From an uncultured Pseudomonadota bacterium (GTDB lineage Bacteria; Pseudomonadota; Gammaproteobacteria; Steroidobacterales; Steroidobacteraceae): DNA of 64,000 nucleotides. A model generated the notes under the pieces. That model was not told the DNA's origin. It did no database searches and worked only from the letters and a program-made list of their open reading frames with translations. A program made the position numbers and the translations under genes. Positions 1-8,915 of this stretch are shown piece after piece. The stretch spans positions 18,737-82,736 of the forward strand of contig CAIVRI010000028.1 of NCBI GenBank assembly GCA_903908265.1, read 5' to 3'. Each line of letters begins with the position of its first letter. Positions within the stretch are counted from its first letter, which is position 1.

Positions 1-1
1 C

Positions 2-2368
2 GATGCCGATCTCAACAGCACCACGTTCGGTGGGCTGCGCCTGCCGCCGACCAACACCAGTTCCCCGAGCGGTGCCGGTCGCGCCGTGGCGTTCGACTCC
101 ATTCCAGTCGGCTTTATCGGCGCCATCACGCTGACCAAGAGCAACTTGCCCGAGCAAGACGCCGAAGCCCTCGGCGGCACCATCGATATCACCCCGAAAA
201 CGGCGCCGCAGGACGGCAAGCCACTGCTCGAGTTCAAACTCGGTACCGGCGAGGAGTCGCAACGCAAGACCGGCATCACCGATCTGGCCTTCACCGCGGC
301 AACGCGCTTTGGCGGTGATGGCGCCGGCTACCAACCGTTCAGCATTCTAGCGACCGGGTCGATCTACAACGATGGCCGCGGCATCGACGATGCCGAGGCC
401 GGTTTTTATGACGAGCAAAGCGGGGGCGTCAACGGCAAGGTACTCGCCGCGTTCGAGCAGCGCTACTACCAGTACCACCGCCGCCGCCACGGCTATGGCG
501 TGGACCTCGCCTATGAGCCGGACGCGCACAATCGTTATTTCGTGCGTTACTACGACGCCGGCTATACCGAGTACAAATACCGTCAACTATTGCAGTGGAA
601 CCTAGCCGATCCACTGGGCACCGTGTTCGATGGCAACGGCAACCCGCTGCCCGATCAAGTGGTCTACCCCAATCCGGCCAATGCAAACGGCTTCGTGCAG
701 ATGGTGGACTCGATGCGTACCAATGTGCAGGTCGAAAAGGAGACGCTGACCCAGCGCGTGGCCGAAATCGGCGGCGTCAACCGGATGGGCGACAACAAAC
801 TCGACTATCACGTCGGTTACACCAAGGGCAGTTACTACATGCCCTACAACTACAACTTTAGTTTTAATAACGGCGGGCTCAATCTCGCCCGCTACGACAA
901 CACCACCAACCCCAACTGGCCGACGATCGCGGCGGTCGATCCGAGCGGTTACAACGTGTATGACCCGAGCAACTATGCGCTGCGCAAGATGACCAACGGG
1001 ACCCAAGACATTAACGACCATGAGTGGGGGATTGGCGCCAATCTGGCGCTTGCCTCGCACTACACCGATCGTGCCGACGAAGAATTCAAGTTTGGCGTCA
1101 ACGCCCGGTTACGCGAGAAAACCAACAGCGCCTCCGGGTACGCGATTGGCGTAGGCAACGTCACCGGCACGGCACCAAAAATCTTGCTGTCATCGGTCGC
1201 TGGCAGCACGCCAGAGAGCTATTACGGCCAGCATTACCTGCTCACACCGTTGGCCAGTGCGGGTGGCTTGGTTGCCAATTACCAGCAAAACATCGGCCTG
1301 CAAACCACCGATCCGGTCAGCAACCAGTTCAACTCGACCAGCGACAAGGAAGACGTCTACGCGGCCTACGGCCAGTATCAGTTTGGCTTCGGCAAACTGG
1401 GCATTGTTGCGGGCATCCGCCTCGAGGAAACCCGCGCGACCTACTCCGCCTACAAGCAGGACGGTACGGGCGTGACCTGTCCGGTTGATCAAAACTGTCC
1501 GGTCGCCAATAGTGTCAACTACACCAACGTCTTCCCGACCGCACAGGCCCGGTACGAGTTCGCACCGGATCTCATTGGCCGCGCCGCGATCTCCTCCACG
1601 ATCGCCCGCCCAGGCTTTCAGCAGATCACGCCCACCACCAGCATCGACAACAACGGCAACGAGTCCACCGGCAACCCGGACCTGAAGCCGACCACGGCAA
1701 CCGGCTTTGACCTCGCCTTAGAAAAGTATCTGCCGCACGCCGGTATCGCCGCGCTAGGTGTCTTCGCCAAGGACATCAAGAACTACATTGTGACCGAGTC
1801 GGTGCCGCTGGGCGGCCAGAATACCGGGGGCAACCTCGGCATCGCCAAGTTGTTCTCCTACACCAACGGCAAGCCGGCGCGCGTCTATGGTTTGGAGGCA
1901 AACGTCGTCAAGCGCTTCCGCGATGACCTGCCGGGCGCCTGGGGTGGCCTCGGCATGGCCAGCAACCTGACGCTCGTCTCGTCGCAGTTCAAGTTGCCCG
2001 TGCTGGATGCGAGCGGCAACTCGACCCTGACACGGGATTCGATCCTGCCGTCCACCTCACGGATCACCGGCAACTTCGAAATGCTGTACACACACGCCGG
2101 CCTCAGCCTGACCCTCGGCGCCTACTACACCAGCCGCAACATCTTCGCGATGGGCCCCTCCGCGGCCACCGACGTCTGGACGCAAGCGCGCTTCTCGGTG
2201 GACTTTGGTGGCAGTTACCAGCTGAGCGAGCAGGTCTCCACCTACCTCAACGTCAAAAACCTGACCAATACCGCGCTCAAGTTCACCGAGGGCCAAGGCG
2301 AAGACCGTGTCATCCAGCGCGAGTTCTACGGCCCGACCGTGCAACTGGGCGTGAACGTCAAGCTCTGA
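2..2368 (+). CDS. TonB-dependent receptor, 5' end outside window
   Basis: This is the C-terminal 788 residues of an outer-membrane TonB-dependent receptor; the reading frame is open from the left edge, so signal peptide, TonB box and part of the plug are missing. The first residues visible belong to the plug domain (IPVGFIGAITLTKSN followed by GGTIDITPK), which in this family blocks the barrel. The rest is a long alternation of beta strands and aromatic-rich loops, ending with the plug-to-barrel pattern expected of the last strand (GPTVQLGVNVKL). The long form with a GGTIDI plug motif is typical of the large Xanthomonas/Caulobacter receptors often used for carbohydrates or other scarce nutrients, but the substrate cannot be read from the sequence. 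The TonB-ExbBD module at 11.6-13.9 kb is a candidate energiser. Confidence 0.9.
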   Translation, partial: DADLNSTTFGGLRLPPTNTSSPSGAGRAVAFDSIPVGFIGAITLTKSNLPEQDAEALGGTIDITPKTAPQDGKPLLEFKLGTGEESQRKTGITDLAFTAATRFGGDGAGYQPFSILATGSIYNDGRGIDDAEAGFYDEQSGGVNGKVLAAFEQRYYQYHRRRHGYGVDLAYEPDAHNRYFVRYYDAGYTEYKYRQLLQWNLADPLGTVFDGNGNPLPDQVVYPNPANANGFVQMVDSMRTNVQVEKETLTQRVAEIGGVNRMGDNKLDYHVGYTKGSYYMPYNYNFSFNNGGLNLARYDNTTNPNWPTIAAVDPSGYNVYDPSNYALRKMTNGTQDINDHEWGIGANLALASHYTDRADEEFKFGVNARLREKTNSASGYAIGVGNVTGTAPKILLSSVAGSTPESYYGQHYLLTPLASAGGLVANYQQNIGLQTTDPVSNQFNSTSDKEDVYAAYGQYQFGFGKLGIVAGIRLEETRATYSAYKQDGTGVTCPVDQNCPVANSVNYTNVFPTAQARYEFAPDLIGRAAISSTIARPGFQQITPTTSIDNNGNESTGNPDLKPTTATGFDLALEKYLPHAGIAALGVFAKDIKNYIVTESVPLGGQNTGGNLGIAKLFSYTNGKPARVYGLEANVVKRFRDDLPGAWGGLGMASNLTLVSSQFKLPVLDASGNSTLTRDSILPSTSRITGNFEMLYTHAGLSLTLGAYYTSRNIFAMGPSAATDVWTQARFSVDFGGSYQLSEQVSTYLNVKNLTNTALKFTEGQGEDRVIQREFYGPTVQLGVNVKL

Positions 2369-2394
2369 AGCCGGCGTCCGTCCGCGCGCGATTG

Positions 2395-2428
2395 CCCCAG
2401 CGAGCCGTCCCGAGAGGGCTCGCTGGGG
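2395..2428. terminator. strong hairpin between convergent genes
   Basis: A perfect 12-bp stem (CCCCAGCGAGCC with its complement at 2417-2428) encloses a 10-base loop 26 bases after the receptor stop codon. It lies between the convergent receptor and ABC-transporter genes. There is no good T tract on either strand, so termination is inferred from position and stem strength only. Confidence 0.55.
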
Positions 2429-2473
2429 TGCTAAGGAACGCGCTAAGCAGCCCCGCGGGCGGCTGCAGGGGCG

Positions 2474-3220
2474 CTATACGCGCGCCGCCAGCGCCGCGGC
2501 CAGTGCCGCACACGGGGGCGCGGCATACAGACTATCGGTCGGTCCATCCGCCACCAGCCGACCCGCATCCAGTACCAACAGCCGTCGCGCCAAGGCCCCG
2601 ACTGCCGCCAGGTCGTGACTGACGATCAAAAAAGCCACCGTCTGCTGCCCGCACAGATCCGCAATCAAGTTCAGCAGACTCGCCGCCGCCGACGGGTCCA
2701 ACGCACTGGTCGGCTCATCCATGAGCACCAAACTGGGCTCGACGATGAGCGCCCGCGCGATGGCTATGCGCTGCGCCTCGCCGCCGGACACCGCGCGCGG
2801 CAGCCGTGACGCCAACGAGGCGGCCAAGCCCACCCGGTCCAACGCCCGCAGCACCCGCGCGCGGCGCACCGCGGCACCCAGCGGTCCGGCATGCGTGTCG
2901 AGCGGTTCGGCCACACTCTCAAATACCGTACGCCGCGGGTCCAGACTCGCGGCGGGCTGCTGCAACACCACGCCCACGTGCCGCCGTGCGCCGCGCAGTG
3001 CCGCCGCACGCAGTGCCCAGGGCTGCTGATCGCCCCAGTACAGCGCGCCCTCTGTGGGGCGCTCCAGCGCTAAGGCGACCCGCAGCAAGGTCGTCTTGCC
3101 GGCCCCGGAGGGGCCCACCAAGCCCACCGTCTCCCCAGCGCCCACGGCGAAGGACACGCGATCCAGTAGGCACCGCCCCTCCCGCCACACGGTCACGCCC
3201 TCTACGCGCAGCGCGCTCAT
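2474..3220 (-). CDS. Peptide/nickel-type ABC transporter ATP-binding protein (second ATPase)
   Basis: This 248-residue ABC ATPase powers import by the two permeases encoded just upstream. It has Walker A GPSGAGKTT (about residues 37-45), a signature VSGGEAQR, Walker B LVLMDEPTSALDP and the H-loop IVSHD. The ATG at 3220 was chosen because it overlaps the preceding gene's stop in an ATGA motif; a longer frame exists upstream but lies within the previous gene. It is the last gene of a four-gene unit whose members overlap by 4-11 bases. Length and lack of the C-terminal oligopeptide domain resemble NikE/DppF-like subunits. Substrate (peptide, nickel or other) is unknown. Confidence 0.85.
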   Translation of the reverse strand: MSALRVEGVTVWREGRCLLDRVSFAVGAGETVGLVGPSGAGKTTLLRVALALERPTEGALYWGDQQPWALRAAALRGARRHVGVVLQQPAASLDPRRTVFESVAEPLDTHAGPLGAAVRRARVLRALDRVGLAASLASRLPRAVSGGEAQRIAIARALIVEPSLVLMDEPTSALDPSAAASLLNLIADLCGQQTVAFLIVSHDLAAVGALARRLLVLDAGRLVADGPTDSLYAAPPCAALAAALAARV

Positions 3221-4176
3221 GCCCCTACCCGCGCGTGGTGACAGGTCACCTGCCGACCCGCTACGGTGCGCCATGCCGGTATCTGTTCGACGCAGCGCCC
3301 GTCCGCCCGCACACAGGTCGCCGCAAAGGCGCAACCGTGCCGGGGTTGCGCACAGGGCGCCGCGGTGGGCGCCAACGCCAACCGGCGCGGGCGCGGGGGC
3401 AATAACGGCGGCCGCGCCGCCACCAGCGCCTGCACATACGGGTGCACCGGTTGGCACATCACCGCGGCGGCCGGGCCCACCTCCACCAGTCGACCGGCCG
3501 CCAGCACGGCGACCCGATCGGCCACGGCAGCGCTCGCCGCCAGATCGTGACTGACCAGCAGTACGGCACGGCCGCGTGCATGGGCTTCTTGGGCCAACAA
3601 GCCCAGCAACGCGCGCGCGGCCACGGCATCCAGCGCCGAGGTGGGCTCATCGGCGATCAAAATCGCCGGATCCCCGGCCAACGCAAGGGCCACCAAAACC
3701 CGCTGCCCTTGACCACCGGACAGCGCATGCGGGTAGCGTTGCCGCAAAGCGCTGTCGAGCCCCACCTGTTGCAGCAGGCGCGCTTGCGCGGCGCGGCGCG
3801 CGCGCCGATCGAGCGTCGGTTGGTGCCTGCGTAGTACTTCATCGAGCAACCCGTCCACGCGCCGATGGGCGGGTAACGCCGTCAACGGATCTTGCGGTAT
3901 CAGTCCCAGCACGCGCCCACGCAAGCGCGCCCACTCCACCTCAGTAGCCTGCGCCCGATCCACGCCGTGTATCCACAGGCCGCCCTCGGCACACGCCCCC
4001 GCCGGGGACAGCCCGAGCACAGCGTGCAGCAAGGACGTTTTACCCGCACCCGAGGCCCCGACCAGCGCCACCACCTCACCGGCACGGACCTGCAGGTCGA
4101 TCTGCGCGAGGACCACGTCGCTGCCGTAGCGCAGACCGAAGCCCTGTAGCGTGAGGGGCGCCTGCTCAGTCTGCAT
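3217..4176 (-). CDS. Dipeptide/oligopeptide-type ABC transporter ATP-binding protein
   Basis: This is a 319-residue ABC ATPase with Walker A GASGAGKTS, signature LSGGQGQR, Walker B ILIADEPTSALD and H-loop LVSHD. After the nucleotide-binding domain it carries the C-terminal oligopeptide-family extension, recognisable from HPYVQALVAA and a set of cysteines (GCAFAATC, then GRC, then VTCHH) like that of OppD/DppD. The ATG at 4176 overlaps the upstream permease gene by 11 bases; a GTG at 4197 would also be in frame but gives a longer overlap. Together with the second ATPase it would form the heterodimeric motor of the importer. Confidence 0.87.
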   Translation of the reverse strand: MQTEQAPLTLQGFGLRYGSDVVLAQIDLQVRAGEVVALVGASGAGKTSLLHAVLGLSPAGACAEGGLWIHGVDRAQATEVEWARLRGRVLGLIPQDPLTALPAHRRVDGLLDEVLRRHQPTLDRRARRAAQARLLQQVGLDSALRQRYPHALSGGQGQRVLVALALAGDPAILIADEPTSALDAVAARALLGLLAQEAHARGRAVLLVSHDLAASAAVADRVAVLAAGRLVEVGPAAAVMCQPVHPYVQALVAARPPLLPPRPRRLALAPTAAPCAQPRHGCAFAATCVRADGRCVEQIPAWRTVAGRQVTCHHARVGA

Positions 4177-4975
4177 GGGCAATTTCGTCCCGCACACTTT
4201 CGCCCAGCACCGTCAGTGCACCCACCACGCTCACCAACAACACCGCCGGCGCGAGCAACAACCAGGGTGCCCGCTCCATCTCGCGGGCCCCGTCATGCAG
4301 CAAGTTGCCCAGACTCGCATGGGGCTCCTGTACACCGAGGCCCAGGAAGGACAAAAAACTTTCCAACACCACCAGCGAGGGCACAGTCAGCGTCGCCTGC
4401 ACCAGCACCGGGCCTATCAGATTGGGTAGAACGTGTCGCCAAAAGAGCCGTACCGGCGCCACCCCAATCAAGCGCGCTGCGAGTACATACGGCGCCAAGG
4501 CCAGCCGTTGCGTCTCGGCGCGCACCATGCGCGCCGTCGACAACCACCCCACCGTGCCGGCCGCCACGAGCAACGTGCTCGCCCCGCGACCCAGCACCAC
4601 GGTCAGTAGCAAGGCCACCAACACGACCGGCAAGGCATAACCGACATCCACAATCCGCATCAGCAAGCCGTCGACGAAGCCGCCCACGCTACCGGCGAGC
4701 GCGCCGGTGGCGCCACCGAGCAGCAGACCGATCGCGCTGGCCAGCAGCGCAATGCTGAGCGAGACGCGCAAACCGGCGAGGCTACGCACCAGCACATCGC
4801 GCCCGAGTGTGTCCGTGCCCAACCAGTGCCCGGCCTGCCACGTCGGCGCCACCGCCGGATGATCCCAGTCCAAGGCCGCGACCGACCACGGACTGAGCGC
4901 AGGCCCCACCAGCGCCGCCACCAGCAGCAACCCGAACAGGGCCAGCGTAAGACGTATGCGCAGTAGGCGACTCAT
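4166..4975 (-). CDS. Dipeptide/oligopeptide-type ABC transporter permease (DppC/OppC-like)
   Basis: This 269-residue inner-membrane permease has an N-terminal anchor (residues about 8-28), then the motif HWLGTDTLGRDVLVR that is diagnostic of DppC/OppC/NikC subunits, then a BPD_transp_1 domain with several membrane segments and an EAA-type loop near APVRLFWRHVLPN. The ATG at 4975 overlaps the stop of the previous permease in ATGA, which fixes the start. It pairs with the DppB-like permease encoded upstream to form the translocation channel. Confidence 0.87.
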   Translation of the reverse strand: MSRLLRIRLTLALFGLLLVAALVGPALSPWSVAALDWDHPAVAPTWQAGHWLGTDTLGRDVLVRSLAGLRVSLSIALLASAIGLLLGGATGALAGSVGGFVDGLLMRIVDVGYALPVVLVALLLTVVLGRGASTLLVAAGTVGWLSTARMVRAETQRLALAPYVLAARLIGVAPVRLFWRHVLPNLIGPVLVQATLTVPSLVVLESFLSFLGLGVQEPHASLGNLLHDGAREMERAPWLLLAPAVLLVSVVGALTVLGESVRDEIAHAD

Positions 4976-5919
4976 CGCGGCGCACCGCGCCGGTCTAAGC
5001 GCGGATCCAACAGCAAGGCGCCCAGATCCGCCCCTAGGTTCAGTACCAACACCAGCACCGCGTAAACCAACACCTTCCCCAGCACGAGTGTGTAATCGCG
5101 GTTCAGCGCGCCTTCCACCAAAAACCGGCCCATGCCCGGCAGACCAAAAACGCTCTCGATCACCAGCGAACCGCCCAACAGCCCGGCCGCTGCGCCGCCC
5201 AAGGAGGCCAGCACCGGCGACAAAGTCGGGGGCAACACGTGCGCCCACAAAATGCGGGTCGCCGACAAGCCGCGCGCCCGCGCGGCTTGTATAGCCGGCG
5301 ACGCCAACACGTCCAAGGCACTGGCGCGCACGATCCGCAGCAAACTGCCCGCCGTGGGCAAGGCCAAGGCGACCACCGGCAGCACCAAGTCCAGCCACCG
5401 TCCGGCGGTCCAGCCGGCCACCGGCAACCAACCCAGGTACACCGCAAAAATCCACACCAACAAGGGGGCGGTCACATACGGCGGCAACGCCACCGCCAGC
5501 ACCGACACGCCTGCCAACACGCGATCGGCCGCGCGGCCGCGGCGCACCGCCGCCAGCAACCCGCCACTGATGCCCACCAGCAGCGCCAACACCAGCGCCA
5601 GGCCGCCCAAGGTCAAACTCACCGGCAATCCTTCGCGCACCAAGTCAATCACCCGGCGATCCCGCAAGCGCAAGGAAGGTCCCAGATCACCGTGCAGCAC
5701 GCGGCCCAGATAGCGTTGGTATTGTTCGACTAAGGGCCGGTCTAGACCAAAGGTGCGGTCTAGGTTGGCTTTTACCGCCGGCGGCAAGCGTTGCTCGGCA
5801 TCGAAAGGTCCGCCCGGCGCCAGTCGCACCAACAAAAACGCCACGGTGATCACCACCCACAGCGTCGGCACCCCAAAGAGCAGGCGGCCCAGCAGCAGAC
5901 GCCAGAGCGAATTGCGCAT
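4972..5919 (-). CDS. Dipeptide/oligopeptide-type ABC transporter permease (DppB/OppB-like)
   Basis: This is a 315-residue inner-membrane permease, first gene of the ABC unit. The N-terminus (RLLLGRLLFGVPTLWVVITV, then FLLVRLAPGGPF) is the standard start of the DppB/OppB family; five further membrane segments follow and the EAA-type loop is near ARGLSATRILWAHVLPP. The frame stays open for 59 codons upstream, but family alignment strongly favours the ATG at 5919. No periplasmic substrate-binding protein is encoded next to it, so either one is supplied from elsewhere or the unit has lost it. Confidence 0.85.
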   Translation of the reverse strand: MRNSLWRLLLGRLLFGVPTLWVVITVAFLLVRLAPGGPFDAEQRLPPAVKANLDRTFGLDRPLVEQYQRYLGRVLHGDLGPSLRLRDRRVIDLVREGLPVSLTLGGLALVLALLVGISGGLLAAVRRGRAADRVLAGVSVLAVALPPYVTAPLLVWIFAVYLGWLPVAGWTAGRWLDLVLPVVALALPTAGSLLRIVRASALDVLASPAIQAARARGLSATRILWAHVLPPTLSPVLASLGGAAAGLLGGSLVIESVFGLPGMGRFLVEGALNRDYTLVLGKVLVYAVLVLVLNLGADLGALLLDPRLDRRGAPR

Positions 5920-6353
5920 CAAACACGCCACCTCAGGGCGACCGGGCGGCACTGCACCGGCCGCTACGGTAGCACCGTGCCTGACTCCAGATCCATGCCA
6001 ATCCAGGATCGGTGCACGCGCATCGACGCGCGCCACCGCGTCCGCACCCCGGACGGGCGGCCAAAAAAAAAGCGGCACCGTAGCACCGCCCTTCAATTGA
6101 TCAGGGGCGCCCAGCGCCGACTGATTCCCCCCTCCCGTCCTACTTTGTCGTTTTTGAATTCACGCAGGACGGTTTTCAATGCGCGCTGCAAACTAACATC
6201 AAGGAAAATGCTTCGTAAAGTTGCACTGCAAAATACAGTGTGATCCGGGACGGTGCCGCGGCCACCCCCGGGGGAAAACCGCAGGGAGATTGACACCTGC
6301 AGCCCCTTCCCATAGCGTGCCGCATCGCAAAAATCGCGAGCGTGGAGCACCAC
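5920..6353. other. Divergent intergenic region, ABC unit / etfBA
   Basis: This stretch of about 430 bases separates the minus-strand ABC transporter unit from etfBA. It contains an A9 tract at 6062-6070, two related GC-rich segments with the shared core GTAGCACCG (near 5965 and 6080), and an AT-richer part around 6150-6240. No coding sequence is convincing in it. It must hold the promoters of both units. Confidence 0.5.
6290..6318 (+). promoter_or_regulatory. Candidate sigma-70 promoter of etfBA
   Basis: A consensus -35 element TTGACA at 6290-6295 is followed after 17 bases by TAGCGT at 6313-6318, a weak -10. The predicted start of transcription would be about 30 bases before the etfB ATG. 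The -35 match is good and the position is right, but the -10 is poor. Confidence 0.4.
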
Positions 6354-7103
6354 ATGCGTAAAATTCTGGTTGGGATCAAGCGGGTCGTTGACTACAACGT
6401 CCGCGTCCGGGTGAAGCCGGACGGCTCGGGCGTTGCGCTCGAGGGCGTAAAAATGAGCGTCAATCCGTTCGATGAAATCGCGCTCGAAGAGGCGCTGCGT
6501 ATCAAGGAACGGGGTGAAGCCAGCGAAGTGGTCGCCGTCAGCATCGGCACTGAGGATGCCCAGCAACAACTGCGCACCGCGTTGGCCATGGGTGCGGATC
6601 GCGCCATTCTCGTCAAGGTCAGCGAAGCGGTCGATCCGCTCGTGGCATCGCGGGTGTTGGTGGCCATCGCACAGCAGGAAAACGCCGATCTCGTGATTCT
6701 GGGCAAGCAGGCCATTGACGACGATGCCGCGCAGACCGCACCGATGGTCGCGGCGCTGTGGGGCCGCCCGCAGGCCACCTTCGCCTCGAAGATCACCCTA
6801 GAGGGCAGCGTGGCCACGGTGATCCGTGAGGTGGATGCCGGTCTCGAAACCATTGCCGTGGATTTGCCGGCCGTGTTCAGCGCGGACTTGCGTCTGAACG
6901 AACCGCGCTACGTGAAGTTGCCGGACATCATGAAAGCGAAGAAAAAGCCGCTCGACATCATTGAGTTCAGCGCGCTCGGCATCGCCGCGGACGTCGGACT
7001 CAAAACCGTGTTCGTCGAGCCGCCGAAGCCCCGCTCCAAGGGCATCGTGGTCAAAGACGTCGCAGAACTGGTGGACGCGCTGCAGAAGAAGGGGCTGATC
7101 TGA
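6354..7103 (+). CDS. etfB: Electron transfer flavoprotein, beta subunit
   Basis: EtfB is the AMP-binding subunit of the heterodimeric electron transfer flavoprotein, which takes electrons from acyl-CoA and other flavin dehydrogenases and passes them to ETF:quinone oxidoreductase. The 249-residue product starts MRKILVGIKRVVDYN and contains the ETF-beta signatures VNPFDEIALEEALR and LVILGKQAIDDDAAQTAP (nucleotide-binding segment). A GTG 12 bases upstream is also in frame, but GGAG at 6344-6347 sits six bases before the ATG and supports this start. The stop overlaps the etfA start by one base (TGATG), indicating translational coupling. Confidence 0.96.
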   Translation: MRKILVGIKRVVDYNVRVRVKPDGSGVALEGVKMSVNPFDEIALEEALRIKERGEASEVVAVSIGTEDAQQQLRTALAMGADRAILVKVSEAVDPLVASRVLVAIAQQENADLVILGKQAIDDDAAQTAPMVAALWGRPQATFASKITLEGSVATVIREVDAGLETIAVDLPAVFSADLRLNEPRYVKLPDIMKAKKKPLDIIEFSALGIAADVGLKTVFVEPPKPRSKGIVVKDVAELVDALQKKGLI

Positions 7104-8050
7104 TGAGCAAGATTTTAGTCATCGCCGAACACGACGGCGCCAAGCTGAACCAGGCGACCGCCCGTGCGGTAACCTGCGCCCGTCAAATCCCAGACGCGCA
7201 GGTCACCATCGCGGTATTTGCAGCCGATCCCGCCGCGGTCGCCGCGGATGCGGCCACATTGGCAGGCGTTGATGCCGTCGTCACGGTCGCCCATAGCGCC
7301 AATGAGACCGCCCTCGCCGCCGTCTTGGCACCACAAATCGTCGCTGTGGCAGCGCATTACACGCACGTTTTGGCTGCCTCTACCGCCTTCGGCAAAGACC
7401 TGTTGCCGCGTGTCGCCGCCTTGCTGGGCGTGCCGCAGATCTCGGATGCCATGGCCGTGGAAGGCGCGTATAAGTTCAAGCGTCCCACCTATGCCGGCAA
7501 TGCGATTGTGACGCTCGAAGCATCCCCCGATCGGATCTTGGTGGCGAGCGTGCGCGGTGCCTCGTTTGAGCCCGCGGCGCGTGGTGGCAATGCCCCCATC
7601 AGCGCGCTCAGCGTGACGGTGGAACTACCCACGCACACCCGCTACGTCAGCCTTTCGGCGGCGGCGAGCAGCGACCGGCCGGATCTGGCCTCGGCGGCCA
7701 AGGTGATCTCGGGCGGCCGCGCGCTCGGTTCGAAGGAGAACTTTGCACTGATTTACAGCCTTGCCAGCAAAATGGGTGCGGCAGTCGGCGCCTCTCGCGC
7801 TGCGGTCGATGCCGGTTACGCGCCCAACGAATTGCAGGTAGGCCAGACCGGCAAGATCATTGCGCCACAACTGTACGTCGCCGTCGGCATCTCCGGTGCC
7901 ATCCAGCACCTGACCGGCATCAAAGACGCCAAAACGATCGTGGCGATCAACAAAGATGCGGAAGCGCCGATCTTTGAAGTATCCGACTTTGGTCTGGTCG
8001 CCGATCTGTTTGTTGTCCTGCCGGAAATCGAAAAAGCGCTGGCTGGCTAA
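7103..8050 (+). CDS. etfA: Electron transfer flavoprotein, alpha subunit
   Basis: EtfA carries the FAD of the electron transfer flavoprotein. The 315-residue protein has the N-terminal ETF domain (starting [12 protein letters not shown]) and the conserved C-terminal FAD domain, with [27 protein letters not shown] and [17 protein letters not shown]. Length matches the bacterial family. It overlaps etfB by one base and is followed 30 bases later by a strong terminator, so etfBA form a closed two-gene operon. Confidence 0.96.
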   Translation: MSKILVIAEHDGAKLNQATARAVTCARQIPDAQVTIAVFAADPAAVAADAATLAGVDAVVTVAHSANETALAAVLAPQIVAVAAHYTHVLAASTAFGKDLLPRVAALLGVPQISDAMAVEGAYKFKRPTYAGNAIVTLEASPDRILVASVRGASFEPAARGGNAPISALSVTVELPTHTRYVSLSAAASSDRPDLASAAKVISGGRALGSKENFALIYSLASKMGAAVGASRAAVDAGYAPNELQVGQTGKIIAPQLYVAVGISGAIQHLTGIKDAKTIVAINKDAEAPIFEVSDFGLVADLFVVLPEIEKALAG

Positions 8051-8080
8051 GCGCTCGGCGCGGGCAGTGCGCCTTTAAAA

Positions 8081-8114
8081 AAAAGGCCCGGCAAGGTGAC
8101 TTGCCGGGCCTTTT
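8081..8114. terminator. Bidirectional rho-independent terminator
   Basis: A perfect 15-bp inverted repeat (AAAAGGCCCGGCAAG, loop GTGA, then its complement ending in TTTT) lies between convergent etfA and the peroxiredoxin gene. The A4 and T4 ends give a U tract on either strand, so it should terminate transcription from both sides. Confidence 0.9.
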
Positions 8115-8136
8115 CGTTGCACCAACAGGCGCGCAA

Positions 8137-8619
8137 TCAGAGCGCGGAGAGCACGTGCTCGGCGGTGCTGACCTTGAACTCACCACCCGCTTCGACATGC
8201 AGAGCCGTGACCACACCGTCTTTGACGACGAGCGCAAAGCGCTTGCCGCGCACGCCCATCCCAAAGCCGGTTGCATCCAACTCCAAACCCAGCGCGCGCA
8301 CGAAGTCGGCATTGCCATCGGCAAGCATTTGAATCGATTCGCCCGCGTTGCTGGCCTTGCCCCACGCGTCCATCACGAACACGTCATTAACGGCGGTACA
8401 GGCGATCGTGTCGACGCCCTTGGCCTGGAGCGCACTGCTGTGGGCCACAAAACCGGGCAGATGCTTGGCATGACAGGTCGGCGTGAACGCGCCGGGCACG
8501 GAGAACAATACAACGGTCTTGCCCGCGGTCAGTGCCGACACCGACACGTTGACAGGGCCATCCTTGGTCATCTGCTTGAAGGTGGCTTCGGGCAACTTGT
8601 CACCAATCTGGATCGTCAT
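8137..8619 (-). CDS. Peroxiredoxin, Prx5 type
   Basis: This 160-residue thiol peroxidase of the Prx5/redoxin family would reduce hydrogen peroxide and organic hydroperoxides. The peroxidatic cysteine is C49 in PGAFTPTCHAKHLPGF, and the family's second conserved cysteine is C74 in IACTAVNDVFVMDAWG. The C-terminal resolving cysteine of animal Prx5 is absent, and no glutaredoxin domain is fused, so an external thiol would be needed. The ATG at 8619 (MTIQIGDKLP) is the family start; the frame extends further upstream without homology. It is a single gene facing a shared terminator. Confidence 0.93.
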   Translation of the reverse strand: MTIQIGDKLPEATFKQMTKDGPVNVSVSALTAGKTVVLFSVPGAFTPTCHAKHLPGFVAHSSALQAKGVDTIACTAVNDVFVMDAWGKASNAGESIQMLADGNADFVRALGLELDATGFGMGVRGKRFALVVKDGVVTALHVEAGGEFKVSTAEHVLSAL

Positions 8620-8845
8620 GCATGCATCCTTGAGTCTAAGAGGGGGTAAAGGGTGGACGCTATCATACCGCGCGCCACCGGATTCGACAGGGGGCCGTTG
8701 GTGAAAATAGCGCCGTGCACCCGGCCGTACGGGCCGCCCGCGCCTGCGCAAGGCGCTACAGCGGCCTGCGCGGCATAGGCGCCGCCCGCGTAGCCCTAGG
8801 CTGAGCAAAGGCCCTGCGCGCGCCTCCACGGCGGCCTGACAACAA

Positions 8846-8878
8846 AACGGCCGCGCGTCCAGTGCCGTCGCGGCCGTT
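8846..8878 (-). terminator. Rho-independent terminator after the TPR genes
   Basis: A perfect 10-bp stem (AACGGCCGCG and its complement) with a 13-base loop lies 37 bases past the stop of the second TPR gene. On the minus strand it runs into TTTTGTT. This closes the two-gene TPR unit. The remaining bases up to the peroxiredoxin start (8620-8845) are GC-rich and show no gene. Confidence 0.75.
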
Positions 8879-8915
8879 GCCACCCGCATGCCCCCTTGGG
8901 GGCCTCGACGCCGGC

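Noticed and set aside
5920..6096. 59-codon upstream extension of the DppB-like permease
   Set aside because: No similarity expected before MRNSLWRLLLG, which is the family start; open frames are common at this GC content.
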